From Chlorophyllum brunneum (Eukaryota > Basidiomycota > Agaricomycetes > Agaricales > Agaricaceae), in NCBI GenBank assembly GCA_963576785.1, contig OY756150.1:1550001-1614000 (forward strand): a DNA stretch of 64,000 nucleotides, read 5' to 3'. Under the pieces are notes generated by a model. The model made no database searches. It was not told where the DNA came from and saw only the letters and a program-made list of their open reading frames with translations. The position numbers and the translations under genes are program-made. Of this stretch, positions 35,765 to 47,569 are shown piece after piece. The stretch's first letter is position 1. The number at the start of each line of letters is the position of its first letter.

Positions 35765-35845
35765 TCATTCAACTCACCTTGCAAGAGAGGTGCCACTATT
35801 CATAGCTAGGCTTGGAATAATAGCCTCCGACCAGGACAACAGTAT

Positions 35846-37090
35846 ATGAGCAGCAGTAGCTCATCAAGAACACCGAGAAAACACAGAGCTCCGAGACCAT
35901 CCGACATCCAGGGTTCACCCGTAGCAACAGGATCTAAATGATCAACAGAACCAGAAATCCCTGAAGGCCTTAAATGGCAGAAATCCGAACACAGCGTAGA
36001 CAAAAATACAGCTCTATTTGAAACCAAATTTGACATAGAAGTTGCTGAGAACACGTCCAATATAGATATTGCCGAGACCTACAAAGAAGAATCCGACCAC
36101 AGCACAGACAAAGAACCAGCTCCATTTGAAGAAGAAATCGACACAGAAGTCGCCGACGCCACAGCCGATATAGAAATTGCCAAGACCTACGAAAACAAAC
36201 ACAGTGAACCAGAAATAGAACCAGAAATGACAGAAGAAATCAACATCCCAAAGAACCTAGCCCTGGAGCCAGGCTATTTCAATGGAGATAGAACCAGATT
36301 TGATGATTGGTGGAGAGCCATATCCTTGTGGCTAATGTTCAACAAGATAGAGGAAGACGAACAGAAGATAGTAGCAATTTTGGCAAGAATGAAAGGAGGG
36401 CTAGCAGGCCCTTATGCCAACATGCAGCTACAAGCCATCCAGAATAAGAAAACACCGGGTTGGGATGACTTTACAAAAGAAATAGAAACCACATTCTCCT
36501 TGGGGAATAGGAAAGCCATAACAGAAGGAGAAATCGAGACGTTCAAACAAGGGAAGAAGAACATGGCAGATTTCTTAATCGAATTCGAGGCATTGAGAGC
36601 CCAAGCGGGGACAGATGACACCCATGCAATATTCCTCCTCAAACGCCACACCTGAGCAGACATTATTCGAACCATAGTAGGCTACCCGACAACCTCCATC
36701 CCAACAACATATAGCAAATGGAAAACTACGATCCTCGCAGTAGGACAAGGCTATGAAGCAACAGACATCACTCGAGGAGACGTCAGAACCACCACCGGAG
36801 TTACTTATGGAGGTGGAGGACAACCCATGGAGATAGGACGACAAAGGACAGACACCGATCAAAATGGAAAACTGAGGTGCTACAATTGCAACCTCTATGG
36901 GCATATTGCCAAATACTGCAGGAAGAAGACGAAAGTCACATACACCAAAATAACATGTTACAATTGTGGCAAACAAGGCCACATCTCGAAGAACTGCCGG
37001 GCACCCAAAAAAGTGCATATCAGAGAGATCAACGAGGACGATGAACAAGAAATGGAGGAGAAAGAGGATTTTGTCGAAGGCTCCGAGTAG
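35846..37090 (+). pseudogene. gag: gag of Gypsy element C, two in-frame TGA codons
   Basis: 415 codons in one frame from the ATG at 35846 to the stop at 37090. TGA codons occur near 35938 and 36653; in element B both codons are for Arg, so each is a CGA to TGA change. Capsid segments match B. C carries an extra acidic insertion (about 36080-36170) that duplicates the DIEVAENTS/DIDIAETY pattern. Both CCHC knuckles are intact (CYNCNLYGHIAKYC and CYNCGKQGHISKNC, 36880-37000). Confidence 0.88.
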
Positions 37091-37167
37091 GCACAAACCC
37101 GCGAGCCAATAAACCTAGAGTTTCTGTTTTATCCCACAATAGATGATACATAATTCCCCAGAAATGA

Positions 37168-40100
37168 AACTCTACGCGCAAACTTCTCCTCGACTCAACA
37201 ATCCAAACAAGAAAAGGACGCAGACCAATTACAACCCTCGTAGACTCCGGATGCACCCACACGTGCATAGCACAGTGAATGATAGAAGAAGAACAGATCC
37301 CGACCAAACCCCTGGAAACTCCAATCAGAGTAATCAATGCCGACGGAACAGAAAATAAAAAGGGAGAAATAACGGACAAGGCACAACTGGTACTAAACAA
37401 TGGCAACCACACGGAACAAATCGACGCTCTAGTAATGCAATTGGAAAGCACAGACTTATATCTCGGACACGATTGGCTGGTTAAGCATAACCCGGAAATT
37501 GATTGGAACAATCACATCATACGATTCACCAGATGCCCAGAAGATTGCAAAATATCACACAGCAACATACGGTTCAACGAGAAAATACGGACAGTCAAGA
37601 AACATATTGAAGAGAAAAAAGCGGACCGGACGAATGACAAAGATCTACCACCATACCTCCAACGATACACCCACCTATTCAACAAGAAGAACTTTGATAA
37701 ACTACCCAAGCACATGGTATGGGACCATGAAATAAACCTGTCTGAAGATGCACCCCCGACACTACAGTCCAAAGTCTACCCAATGACAATAGCAGAGAAA
37801 CAGGAACTACAGAAGTTCCTTGACGAGAACCTCGCCTCTGGACGAATCAGACCATCACAATCCCCCTACACCACCCCATGTTTCTTTATACCAAAAAAGG
37901 ACGGAACGAAACGCCTGGTACAAGATTACAAAAAGCTGAACGAACACACCATCAAAGATAAAACGCCACTGCCACTCATAGGCAAAGTTCTAGACCGACT
38001 AAAGGATGCGAAAGTATTCAACAAGCTTGATATCATTTGGGGATACAACAATGTCAGAATCCGAAAAGGAGATGAATGGAAGGCAGCATTTGTAACAAAC
38101 AGTGGACTATTCGAACCTACGGTCATGTTCTTCGGGATGAGCAATTCACCGGCAACCTTTCAAAGGATGATGAACACGGTATTTTGAGAGATGTTACATA
38201 AGGGAATGCTCGTCAACTACATGGACGATTTTGTCATTCCAGGAACCACTCAGGAAGAACTCGAAGAAAGAACAGTGCAGTTCTTGGACATTGCAGCCAA
38301 GCACCAGCTTTACTTCAAATGGTCAAAATGTGTGTTCGACGCGAAGGAAATACCCATACTAAAAATCACGAGCGAACCAGTACTAGCAATGCCCCAAGAC
38401 AAAGGACAATATAGGGTAGAAGTGGATGCGTCGGGATACGGAGTAGGAGCAGTATTATCACAAAACCAGAATGACCAGTGGCACCCAATCACTTTTCACT
38501 CAAGAACAATGACACCGGCAGAACGAAACTACCAAATCTACGACAAAGAACTACTAGCAATCCGAGAAGCGATCAAAACGTGGAGACAATACCTACTCAA
38601 TGCCGACAAACCATTCGAGATATGGACGGACCACAAGAACTTAGAATACTTCAGAAAACCGCAACAACTCACAGGACAACAGGCAAGATAGCAACTGGAA
38701 CTACAAGAATATCACTACATGCTAAAACACATACCCGGAAAAACAAACACAAAGGCAGACGTGCTATCAAGACTAACAAAAACAGACACAGCCAGAGATA
38801 ACACAAATATCATGCTATTACCCGACCACTTATTTGATAACACTACCACCGAGATCAGACAAATCTGGGAAATATCGGGAGAAGAAGACCTGAAACACCG
38901 ATTACAAAAGGAGCAAAGAAGAGAAACACAGTGGTTAAGAGAAAAGGAGAAACGACCAGAGGAGATATGGGAAACTGATGGATTACCTATCTTTGAAGGA
39001 AGAATATACGTACCACCAAACACCGAGTTATGCCAAGAAATACTCCAACAACACCACGACAGAACGGATGTAGGACACCTGGGACAACACAGAATGATCA
39101 AACTCCTCAAAAGGACATATTGGTGGCCACAAATGCGCAATGATGTTAAACGATACATCAAGGGATACGACACATGTCAGCGAAACAAAATACTCCGAAC
39201 ACGACCTACCACGCACCTCCATCCACTACCAATACCCACCGGACCATGGGAAGAAATATCAATCGATATGATAGGACCGCTACCAAAATCAGAAGGATAC
39301 AACGCGATACTTGTCATCGTCGATCGTTTCAGCAAAATGATCAGACTACGCACAGTCAACACCACCCTATCATCCGAGGAGTTAGGAGATATTTATCGGG
39401 ATGACATATGGAGACAACATGGGATACCCCGCAGGATCATCAGTGACAGAGGCCCACAATTCGCATCGAAATTCATGGCGGAACTTTGCAGAGCAACTGG
39501 CACCCAACATAATCTATCCACAGCATACCATCCACAAACAAATGGTCAGATGGAGTGCATCAACCAAGAGGTCGAGGCCTACCTCAGAAATGTAATCAAC
39601 CATGCGCAGGACAACTGGAAGAAATGGCTCAGCACTGCAGAATTCCAGTATAACGATAAAACTCATAGTGCCACAGGACATTCACCATTCCAGATAGTAT
39701 ACGGACGACACCCATGGAAAGGAGACATCTCAAATGAGATCAAGGCTCCTGCAATCACGGAATGAATACAGGAGCTACAGGACATATGCCAAGAAACGAT
39801 CAAAATGCTACAACAAAACCAGACACAAATGGAGAAACGGAACAGCACAAAACCAGAACACAAGTACCTGGAAGGAGACCAAGTTTGGCTTGAGGCAGAC
39901 AACATTAGAACAACAAGACCAACGAAGAAACTAGATCACAAGAGATATGGACCATTCCGAGTAAAAGGAAAAATAGGTGAAACAAGCTACCAACTGGAGC
40001 TACCTGAAACATAGGCGATACACGACATGTTCAACAGCAAACTACTCTCCCCCTATCATAACCCCGAGTATGACAGCCAGCGCACCCCGCCACCACCGAT

Positions 40101-40332
40101 CCCCGAGATAGTCAATGATGAGGAATATTACGAAGTAGACGAAGTCCGAGGACACCGCACAAAAGGAAAACGAAAGCAGTACCTAGTACACTGGAAAGGA
40201 TATACGTCCGAAGAAGATACATGGGAAGATGAGAAAAATTTAGACAATGCCAAGGAAGCGGTACAAGAATTTATGAGCAAGATTTCGAGGACAAAACCTA
40301 TAAAAAGGGGAGGTAAAAAGCAGCAATTATGA
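37168..40332 (+). pseudogene. pol: pol of Gypsy element C, single frame with stops and a 240-nt deletion
   Basis: Protease LVDSGCTHTCIA near 37240; RT with MFFGMSNSPATFQRM and YMDDFVIPG (38220); RNase H; integrase zinc region and triad (IDMIGPLP, ISDRGPQF, and QMECINQE with C where B has R); chromodomain near 40120-40240. Stops: TGA at about 37277, 38185 and 39763 (all CGA in B) and TAG near 38689 and 40012 (TGG in B). At 38360 the sequence jumps from EIPIL to KITSEPV, leaving out about 80 codons of the RT thumb/connection present in B. Confidence 0.9.
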
Positions 40333-40520
40333 ACAACAAACCTTGCATTCCAAGCAACCACTACACTCAATGCATCACTTGCAGTATCCACTTCACACTT
40401 GACTTCGCCAACTATCTTTACAACACACCATGCCCGCCGAACGCCAACTTACCCCATACCCCTACCTCAAAGAATTCAATGAACTCGTCCCAGAAAGAAC
40501 CAGCCACAAGGAACTCGTAG
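40329..40520 (+). CDS. small 63-codon ORF overlapping the pol stop by ATGA
   Basis: Counterpart of 27607-27798 in element B, same length, same ATGA overlap with pol. Start MNNKPCIPSNHY. The first 34 codons lie before the third ORF; the rest overlaps it in another frame. Confidence 0.4.
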   Translation: MNNKPCIPSNHYTQCITCSIHFTLDFANYLYNTPCPPNANLPHTPTSKNSMNSSQKEPATRNS

Positions 40521-41266
40521 AAGGAGAAACCCTAGTCGACACTATAATACTATTGGGTGCAGCAGTGAAAGCAACCCAAGAAGGCACCTCTAAAATAATG
40601 GACACCTTATCCGAGGCTACCCCGAGACTCAACCAGTTCATCATCGATGAAGGAAGGAGAGATCAATTGGAAAGACACTTATATGAAATCAACGATGACC
40701 TGCAACTCCTCGTCATCTCCAATATACGAGCACGGATGCATAGCATCCTCGTAGCCCTAGCCAAGCGACTCAATACGTACGAGTCAAGGAGCACAGACAA
40801 TCTCTCCCACCACATTGTTAACCGACTACTCGTTAGTAACGACCCATTCCCCATCCAACACCACATCTGCCATACATGCGAACAAAAGACACAAGGAAGA
40901 ACAGCTGCCGATCAACTACTTCACCCCGACATCGAAGAAGAAGTAGCCCATCTCCAAACCATCCTCACCATGGTAGCACCCCCCATCACACCCATGACCT
41001 TCCACCCACCGACCGGATATAACACTTTGAAATCAGAAGGTGAAAAGGACAACAACTACTGGAAGGGCATCGTGCACAAACTCCTAAGCAATCACACCAA
41101 TGACAACACTACGTATAACAATCACACCCACTTCCTGTTCAAAGAAGGACCACCACATGCACCCCTCTGGATTGGCTTACGACACGTTGACAAGGCACCT
41201 CTCATCGGAGGAAACAAGAAGGACTTGGCCAGAGCTCTGGGAGCGGCTGTGCCTATGAATGAGTAA
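40430..41266 (+). CDS. third ORF of the Gypsy family, intact copy, function unknown
   Basis: 278 codons, start MPAERQLTPYPYLKEF, end AAVPMNE, about 100 nt downstream of the pol stop and about 105 nt before the 3' LTR. The N-terminal two thirds look helical and charged (ATPRLNQFIIDEGRRDQLER near residue 65, ISNIRARMHSILVAL near 95). A CHTC pair lies near residue 145. The C-terminal part has FLFKEGPPHAPLWIGLR and IGGNKKDLARAL. There is no signal peptide, membrane helix, CCHC knuckle or chromodomain. Versions exist in A, B, D (start only) and E (end only), so it is a stable part of the family. It stayed open here while gag and pol acquired stops. Confidence 0.75.
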   Translation: MPAERQLTPYPYLKEFNELVPERTSHKELVEGETLVDTIILLGAAVKATQEGTSKIMDTLSEATPRLNQFIIDEGRRDQLERHLYEINDDLQLLVISNIRARMHSILVALAKRLNTYESRSTDNLSHHIVNRLLVSNDPFPIQHHICHTCEQKTQGRTAADQLLHPDIEEEVAHLQTILTMVAPPITPMTFHPPTGYNTLKSEGEKDNNYWKGIVHKLLSNHTNDNTTYNNHTHFLFKEGPPHAPLWIGLRHVDKAPLIGGNKKDLARALGAAVPMNE

Positions 41267-41360
41267 ATACTCATCGCATTTTCCTACCTTCCCCAAATTC
41301 CATATGCTTTATTTTACAAAGGACTTTTACAGTAATACGCATCATGAGGACATGAAGCTT

Positions 41361-41370
41361 GAAAGGGAGG
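41361..41370 (+). other. polypurine tract of Gypsy element C
   Basis: gaaagggagg just before the 3' LTR at 41374; the same tract precedes the LTR stump of element A at 33654-33663. Confidence 0.7.
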
Positions 41371-41373
41371 TAT

Positions 41374-41674
41374 TGTTACGAACTATAGACCGTTCATTCC
41401 TATTATGCGCCCGTTACCTCGTGTACCCTCATACTTGTTTCACTCCCTGTCTCACCCCTAGAGGCTATGCCTCCTACCTGACTCATTCTACTCGTCTCCT
41501 ATGATTCCTTTACTCGACTCCCTTATTCTTGGCCTTTACCACTAGTATATAAAGTGTAGTAATACTTGATGTATTCCTTACACTTTACCAATCGTATCAT
41601 CCCTTCTTCCTTTCTCTACTTCCTTCCCTTTATCCAAAGGCTTGCAACCTGAGTCAGAGACTAAGGTTGTAACA
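41374..41674 (+). repeat. 3' LTR of Gypsy element C
   Basis: 301 bp, TGTTACGAAC...GTTGTAACA. Differences from the 5' LTR include CG/CA at the sixth base and TC/TT in the last nine bases. Confidence 0.93.
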
Positions 41675-41679
41675 GCTTT

Positions 41680-43540
41680 CATGTTGGTCTTTCCAGGAAT
41701 GTGTTTTAGTGTGTAATAGTATTCTTGTAGCTCCATCTGCCACCTTGCTTGTTGTTCTGTGAGTTGTTGTGGCTTTCGGAAGTATTCCAGGTTCTTGTGA
41801 TTGGTCCAGATTTTGAAGGTTCATTGGCATTGGGTAGGTATTGTCTCCAGGTTTTGATTGCTTCCTGGATGGCTAGTAGTTCCTTGTCATAGATCTGATA
41901 GTTTTGTTCTGCAGGTGTCATTGTTCTTGAGTAGAATGCAATCGGGTGCCAGTGTTCTTTCTGTTTCTGTGATAGTACCACTCCTACTCCATAGCCTGAT
42001 GTGTCTACTTCCACTCTGTATTGTCCCTTGTCTTGTGGCATTGCTAGTACCAGCTCGCTTGTGACCTTTTCCTTGATTCTTTCGAAGGCTTGTTGCTGTT
42101 GTTCTGTCCATACCCATTGAGTGTCTTTCTTCTTCAACTCATGTAACGGGGCTGCTATGTTGCTGAAGTTGTGTATGAATTGTTGGTAGAAGTTTGCGAA
42201 GCCTAGGAATTTTTCAACATCTTTCAGGGATTTGGGTGTTGGCCAATCTTTCACCGCTTTCACCTTCTCCTCCTCCATTTTAATGCTGCCTTGTCCAACC
42301 ACAAATCCCAATATTGGTATCTCTTTTGTGTCAAATAAGCACTTTGACCTTTTGAAATACAGCTGGTGTTTTGCTGCAATATCAAGAAATTGTTTCATCC
42401 TGTCTTCAGGTTCCTGTTGTGTGGTTCCTGGGATGACAAAGTCATCCATGTAGTTGATGACCACTCCTTCATGTAGCATCTCTCAGAAGACTGTGTTCAT
42501 CATCCTTTGGAATGTTACTGGTGAGTTGCTCATTCCGAAAAACATGACCATTGGTTCAAACAATCCATTGTTTGTTACAAACACTGCTTTCCATTCATTG
42601 CCTTCTCTGATCCAGATGTTGTTGTATCCCCAAATAATGTCAAGTTTGTTGAAGACTTTTGCATCCTTGAGTCTGTCAATAACTTCACTTATGAGTGGAA
42701 GTGGCATCTTGTCTTTAATTGTGTGTTCGTTTTATTTCTTGTAATCTTGTACTAGTCGCTTGGTTCCATCCTTCTTGGGTATGAAGAAACATGGGGTCAT
42801 ATAAGGAGATTGTGATGGTTGAATTTGTCCTGAGGCAATATTTTCGTTGAGGAATTTCTGTAGTTCTTGCTTTTCCATTATTGTCATCAGGTAGACTCTG
42901 GACTGTAGTACCAGTGGTGTGTTTTCTGACAGGTTTATCTCGTGGTCCCATATTGTGTGCTTGGGTAGTTTGTCAAAGTTTTGCTTGTTGAATAGGTGTG
43001 TGTATTGTCATAGGTATGTTGGTAGATCTTCTGGGTTGGTCTGATCCATTTTCTTTTCCTCTATGTGTTCTTTTACCATGCGTATTCTCTTGTTGAACTG
43101 TATGTCATTGTGGTGTGTGATACAATCCTTCAGGCATCTATTGAAGTGTATTATATTGTTTGTTCAGTCAATTTCCGGGTTGTGTTTGACTAGCCAGTCA
43201 TGTCCAAGATATAGGTCTGCACTCTCCAGTTGTGTCACCATTGCTTCAATTTCTTCCATGTGTTTACCATTGCTTAATACCAGTTGTGCCATGTCTGTTA
43301 TTTCTCCTTTCTTGTTTTTGGTTCCGTTGGCGTTGATTACTTGTATTGGAGTTTCAAGGGATCTAGTTGTGATTCATTCTTCTTCTACTATTCTCTGTGC
43401 TATGCACATGTGGGTGCAGCCAGAGTCTACCAGTGTGGTGATTTGTTTAGGTCCCTTCCTTGTTCTGATTGTTGAATCAAGGAGAAGTTTGTGCATTGAG
43501 TTCTGTTTCTGTGGAATCACATATTGTCTATTGTGAAGTA
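41680..43540 (-). pseudogene. pol: pol of Gypsy element D, protease to RNase H part
   Basis: Protease LVDSGCTHMCIA near 43425, RT FNKLDIIWGYNNIWI and MFFGMSNSPVTFQRM near 42540-42660, YMDDFVIPG near 42435, RNase H VEVDTSGYGVGVV near 42010. Stops and short frameshifts break it (for example near 42482, 42735 and 43370). It continues beyond element C at 35446. Confidence 0.87.
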
Positions 43541-44334
43541 AAACAGGAACTCTAGGTTTATTGGCTTGCAGGTTTGTACCTACTCAGAGCCTTCAGCAAA
43601 ATCCTCCTTTGCCTCTTCTTCTTGCTCAGTTTCCTCTGTAACCTCTCTGATGTGCACTTTCTTTGGTGCCTTACAATTCTTTGAGATATGGCCTTGCTTG
43701 CCACAATTATAGCACATTATTTTGGTGTATGTGACCTTCATCTTCTTGCAGCAATATTTGGTGATATGCCTATATAGGTTGCAGTTGAAACATCTTGGTT
43801 TGCTGTTCTGATCCATGTCTGCTCTCTGTCTACCAATCTCCATTGGTTGTTCTCCACCTCCATATGTGACTCCTGTGCTTGTTTTGATATCTCCTTGGGT
43901 GATGTCTGTCATTTCATATCCGTGTCCTACTGCAAGGACCATGTTCCTCCATTTGTCGTATGTGTCTGGGATTGAGGCTGGCGGATAGCCAACAATGGTT
44001 CTGATAATGTCTGCTCCAGTATGTCTTTTGAGGAGGAATATGGCATGTACATTGTCTGTTCCTGCTTAGGTCTTCAATGCTTCAAACTCTATTAAGAAGT
44101 CCGCAGTGTTCCTGTTTTCCTGTTTGAACAACTCAATTTCCCCTTCTGCTATTGCTTTCCTATTCCCCAAGGAGAAGGTGGCTACCATCTCCTTTGCAAA
44201 GTCATCGAATGCCAGTGTTTTCTTGTCTTGAATTGTCTGTAACTTGGTGTTGGCATAAGGACCTGCTAGTCCTCCTTTCATTTGTGCCAATACTCCAATT
44301 ATCTTTTGTTCATTGTCATCAATCTTGTTGAAGA

Positions 44335-47300
44335 CATCCCTTCTTGACCTCTTACCACTACCTTCCTAATTGGGACAGTTCTCTGGTTGGGGGCTTCTGG
44401 CCTGTTCTTGCTGGACATTAGGTCCTGGCACTGTCTTATACACAGGGTGATATGTAGTACTCCCTTGGCAAAGGAGGTTAAAGGCTGGGTATGCTGGCTG
44501 CTGCATACTCACTCGATCTTGGACGCACAAACAGAGGTTGGGATCCGTCATACAGTAGACGAGAATTAGTTTGAGCAGGGGGAGTGGCCCCTTGGCGAAG
44601 GGCCTTAATGATGGGGTATGCCTGTCACTTTCTCTAGATGAGAGTTGATACCAGGTCGTACAGGACAGCAGGGGGCACCCCCTTGGCAAAGGGGCTCAAA
44701 GACTGGGCATGCCAGTTGCCTTCTGCCCGTTCACTTTGAGGGCTCCTCTAGCAGTGGAGGGGCCCAGCACACTCCCAAATGGTGTCATAGTTCCCCAATG
44801 GCAGGACTAGCACCGGTCTATTTTGACTGAGCTACGGTACAAGTCTAGTCTAACTAGGCCTCTACTCCAACATGGGAACTACAGGAGAGGCTTCATTCTG
44901 CCCCGTTCCCCAGCTGGGGTAACTCAGCTGAGCCTGAGGGGGTCTGAAAGGATAGGAGTCAATAAGAGGGGGTTAGGGGAAAAAACAAGCCAACTGCAAG
45001 GACAGGCTACCCCCCTCCAACTGCAGCTAGGATGTGTATATCTTTCCCTGGCAGTATTGGACATTAGTAGGGATCACTCAAACTTCAGAGCGCTATTCCA
45101 CATGGGTGCTGCAAGGCATTCCATGGATTTGCTTTGTAAGCAAGGTGCAATCACCTCCCTGGTAGCAGCCCCTGCAAGACAGAGACCCCAGACACCATTA
45201 ACACGTGGATCTGCACCCTATGGGCATAGCAAAGTGGGTGCTGGGGTACGGGAAGCCAGCTGGGAGTGGGACCCTAGAACTACTGGTGGGCCATGATGGA
45301 CTGTGCAGAAAATGTGTGGCCCGGTTGGAGAGGTCTAAATCCTCTGTCGGTGGATCTTGGAGAGAAGCCAAGTGTATCTGCTTAAGTTGATACCGCAATG
45401 CCGCCTTTGGGGGGTAAGGCATTAGTCCGCAAGGGGCCCCTTAGTCGAGCTCAAGCCAAAAACCCACTGGCGTTACCTTGGTTTCTACTTTGACAGGATG
45501 CTAACCTTCAAGGAGCATGTCCGTTACTATTCCGCCAAGGCAATATCCTCGATCAAGGCAATAAAAATGCTAGGAAACTCTGTACATGGTCTGTCCCCTA
45601 GCAACAAAAGACTACTGTACTGTTTGTGTGTTGTACTGGTGGCAACATACAGATACCAACTATGGTTTCATGATAAGTCACAAACAAAAGGGACTTGTGA
45701 AATCCTCAACAAAATACAGTGATGGGCAGCTCTCTGGATTACCGGGGCCTTCTGAACATCTCCCACTGGTGGTGTTGAGTTCCTCGCAGGGCTCATGCCC
45801 ATCAAACTCCATCTCCGAAAGTTGGCCGAATGAGAAATGTCAAGGCTTCACACATTGGACGATGAACACGCACTGGCAAGACTGACAAAAGAGTATCATT
45901 CTTCCCCACACCAACTTCACATCAAGAATTTCATGGAGATTCAGAAGAAGAAGACACTTGGAGCTGTGATGGACGTTTCCTGCCCCACCCCCGAGACTTG
46001 TTATGTAGAACATTTTAACTCTGTTTCCAAATCTGTCTGGCCTGGATGTAGGTTACTTGACCACTTCCCTACTAATGTATCTTTCATAGGATTCAACCGG
46101 GATGACCCCCACCTCTCGAAAACACTTTGGGACAATGTAACAACAAATGTGACAACAGACTTCAAGTCCATCATTATTGGCATGGATGGCTCAGTCTACC
46201 CCAACCCCAACCCACTTGCTGGCCAGTTCATGGCAGCAGCCACTATTTGACACCTGGACAGAGGGAGCTCTATCATGAAGAGACTTGGAGGAACAACATC
46301 GACTGACACAGAACTGGTGGTGCAATACTTAGGAATTACCAAAGTACTCGCTACTAATGACTACGACCAGGTTGAACACATCCACATGTTCTCTGACTCC
46401 CTCACTGCCTCTCGGCTCCTGCTCAACTGTTTGCTGCACTCCTGTCAGCGGCAGTCCATCCTCACCTCAAAGGTGCTCTTGACTTGGTTCAACAAGTCTG
46501 ACCAACACTGCCTCTCGTTTTATCACACTCCATCGAAGTGCAAGTACGGAATACAAAAAGCCATGCATGACTGGATTCAGATGGTCGCCTGGCCCAACCA
46601 GGGTAGAAATCACCCAGTACCCAACTCAATCACCTACCTATGCAAGAAGTCTGCTAAACGTGCCATTCACACATGGCAGGCCATGTTCAGGTTCAAGAAA
46701 TACAGCAGTAGCTCCTTCCTCCACCTTTTGGTGCGAGTGAATGGAGCCTCCACTCTACCATTGCACATCAAATCCAGCCCCTGGATATGAGAATGTGGGT
46801 ACCAACCACAGCTCTTTGCAAGAGTATGTCGTGCCATTTTATGTCACGCCCTGATTGGTGAATACTGACTTCAGTTCTTCCCTAATGAGGATCTATCTTG
46901 CCACTACTGCACCAATCAAATGGTCCAGACTAGGTCACATATCCTTTATTGATGTAACACCTTCAATCATCACTATGGCATCGACACCACGTCGCAACCC
47001 CGCTACATTCAGCTTCCCCCCAGAACCTGACCACCCTCATATCCATGCCAGTTCAATACCCCCATTACATTGTCATCAAGTCCATCAGAGGTTTGGGTCT
47101 GCGCCCACATGAGTCCTTTCTTCTTTTAAATTTTTCTTGTGCTCTCCTGGTTATGGACTTCTATTCCATTTCTCTATTTCTCCCTCGCTTGTCTACTATT
47201 TTATGTAGTTTTCTTTCATTATCCATCATTCCCATGGTATCTGGGCAAAACACCCCTCCACATGCTAGTACCGTTTGTTGTTCCCCCTTGTGTTTGTGAG

Positions 47301-47569
47301 TCAATAGTTTCTTTCTATCAATCTCTCTCTTTCACTCTCTCTATACCTGTTTCCCCTTTCACTCTTGTTCCCGCTGATCAACTTAGGTACCAAACATCTC
47401 TCTAGTGTATGCACTAGATGGCGTCGAGTCTTGTGGGGGTTAGTTTACAAATAGTCTACTTTCCTTGCTCCAAACATTCTGTATGTTCTGCCTTTGTATG
47501 TATGTACATGCAGACTGTGATCGAGCACCGCTATATAAATTGATAATTAAAAAAAAAAAAAAAAAAAAC
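44335..47569 (+). mobile_element. LINE (non-LTR retrotransposon), 5'-truncated, RNase H-bearing
   Basis: 3235 bp ending in 20 A (47549-47568), flanked by an 11-bp duplication cttgttgaaga (44324-44334 and 47570-47580). The 3' half encodes the end of an RT, an RNase H and a CCHC-like C-terminal zinc region. The first ~1.1 kb has no recognised domain. It inserted in the gag of element D in the opposite orientation. Confidence 0.9.
45420..47100 (+). pseudogene. LINE RT C-terminus, RNase H and zinc region
   Basis: The end of the RT domain reads LTFKEHVRYYSAKA and SSIKAIKMLGNSVHGLSP (45500-45600), then AALWITGAF (45725-45750). RNase H follows with catalytic acids in IIGMDGSVYP, TDTELVVQYLG and HMFSDSLTASRLLL (46170-46430). 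A zinc-binding region DLSCHYC-like, then RSHILYRC-like, lies near 46890-46960. Frames change several times and a stop separates IQ from WAALW, so it is inactive. Confidence 0.82.

Larger units (their letters stand above)
35452..41674 (+). mobile_element. Gypsy element C (Tf1/sushi-like chromovirus), full length, inserted in element D
   Basis: 6223 bp with 301-bp LTRs and a perfect 5-bp duplication gcttt (35447-35451 and 41675-41679). Gag, pol, the small ORF and the third ORF follow in order. Gag and pol are each in a single frame from end to end, broken only by stop codons, no frameshifts. One in-frame deletion of about 240 nt removes part of the RT/RNase H joint. The LTRs differ at roughly six positions, most of them C/T or G/A. 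Confidence 0.95.

Noticed and set aside
40430..41266. third Gypsy ORF as an envelope gene
   Set aside because: No signal peptide, no membrane-spanning segment, no furin-like site; the product is charged and looks soluble.
47549..47568. poly(A) run as an assembly or sequencing artefact
   Set aside because: It lies exactly before the 11-bp duplication of the LINE and is what target-primed reverse transcription leaves.
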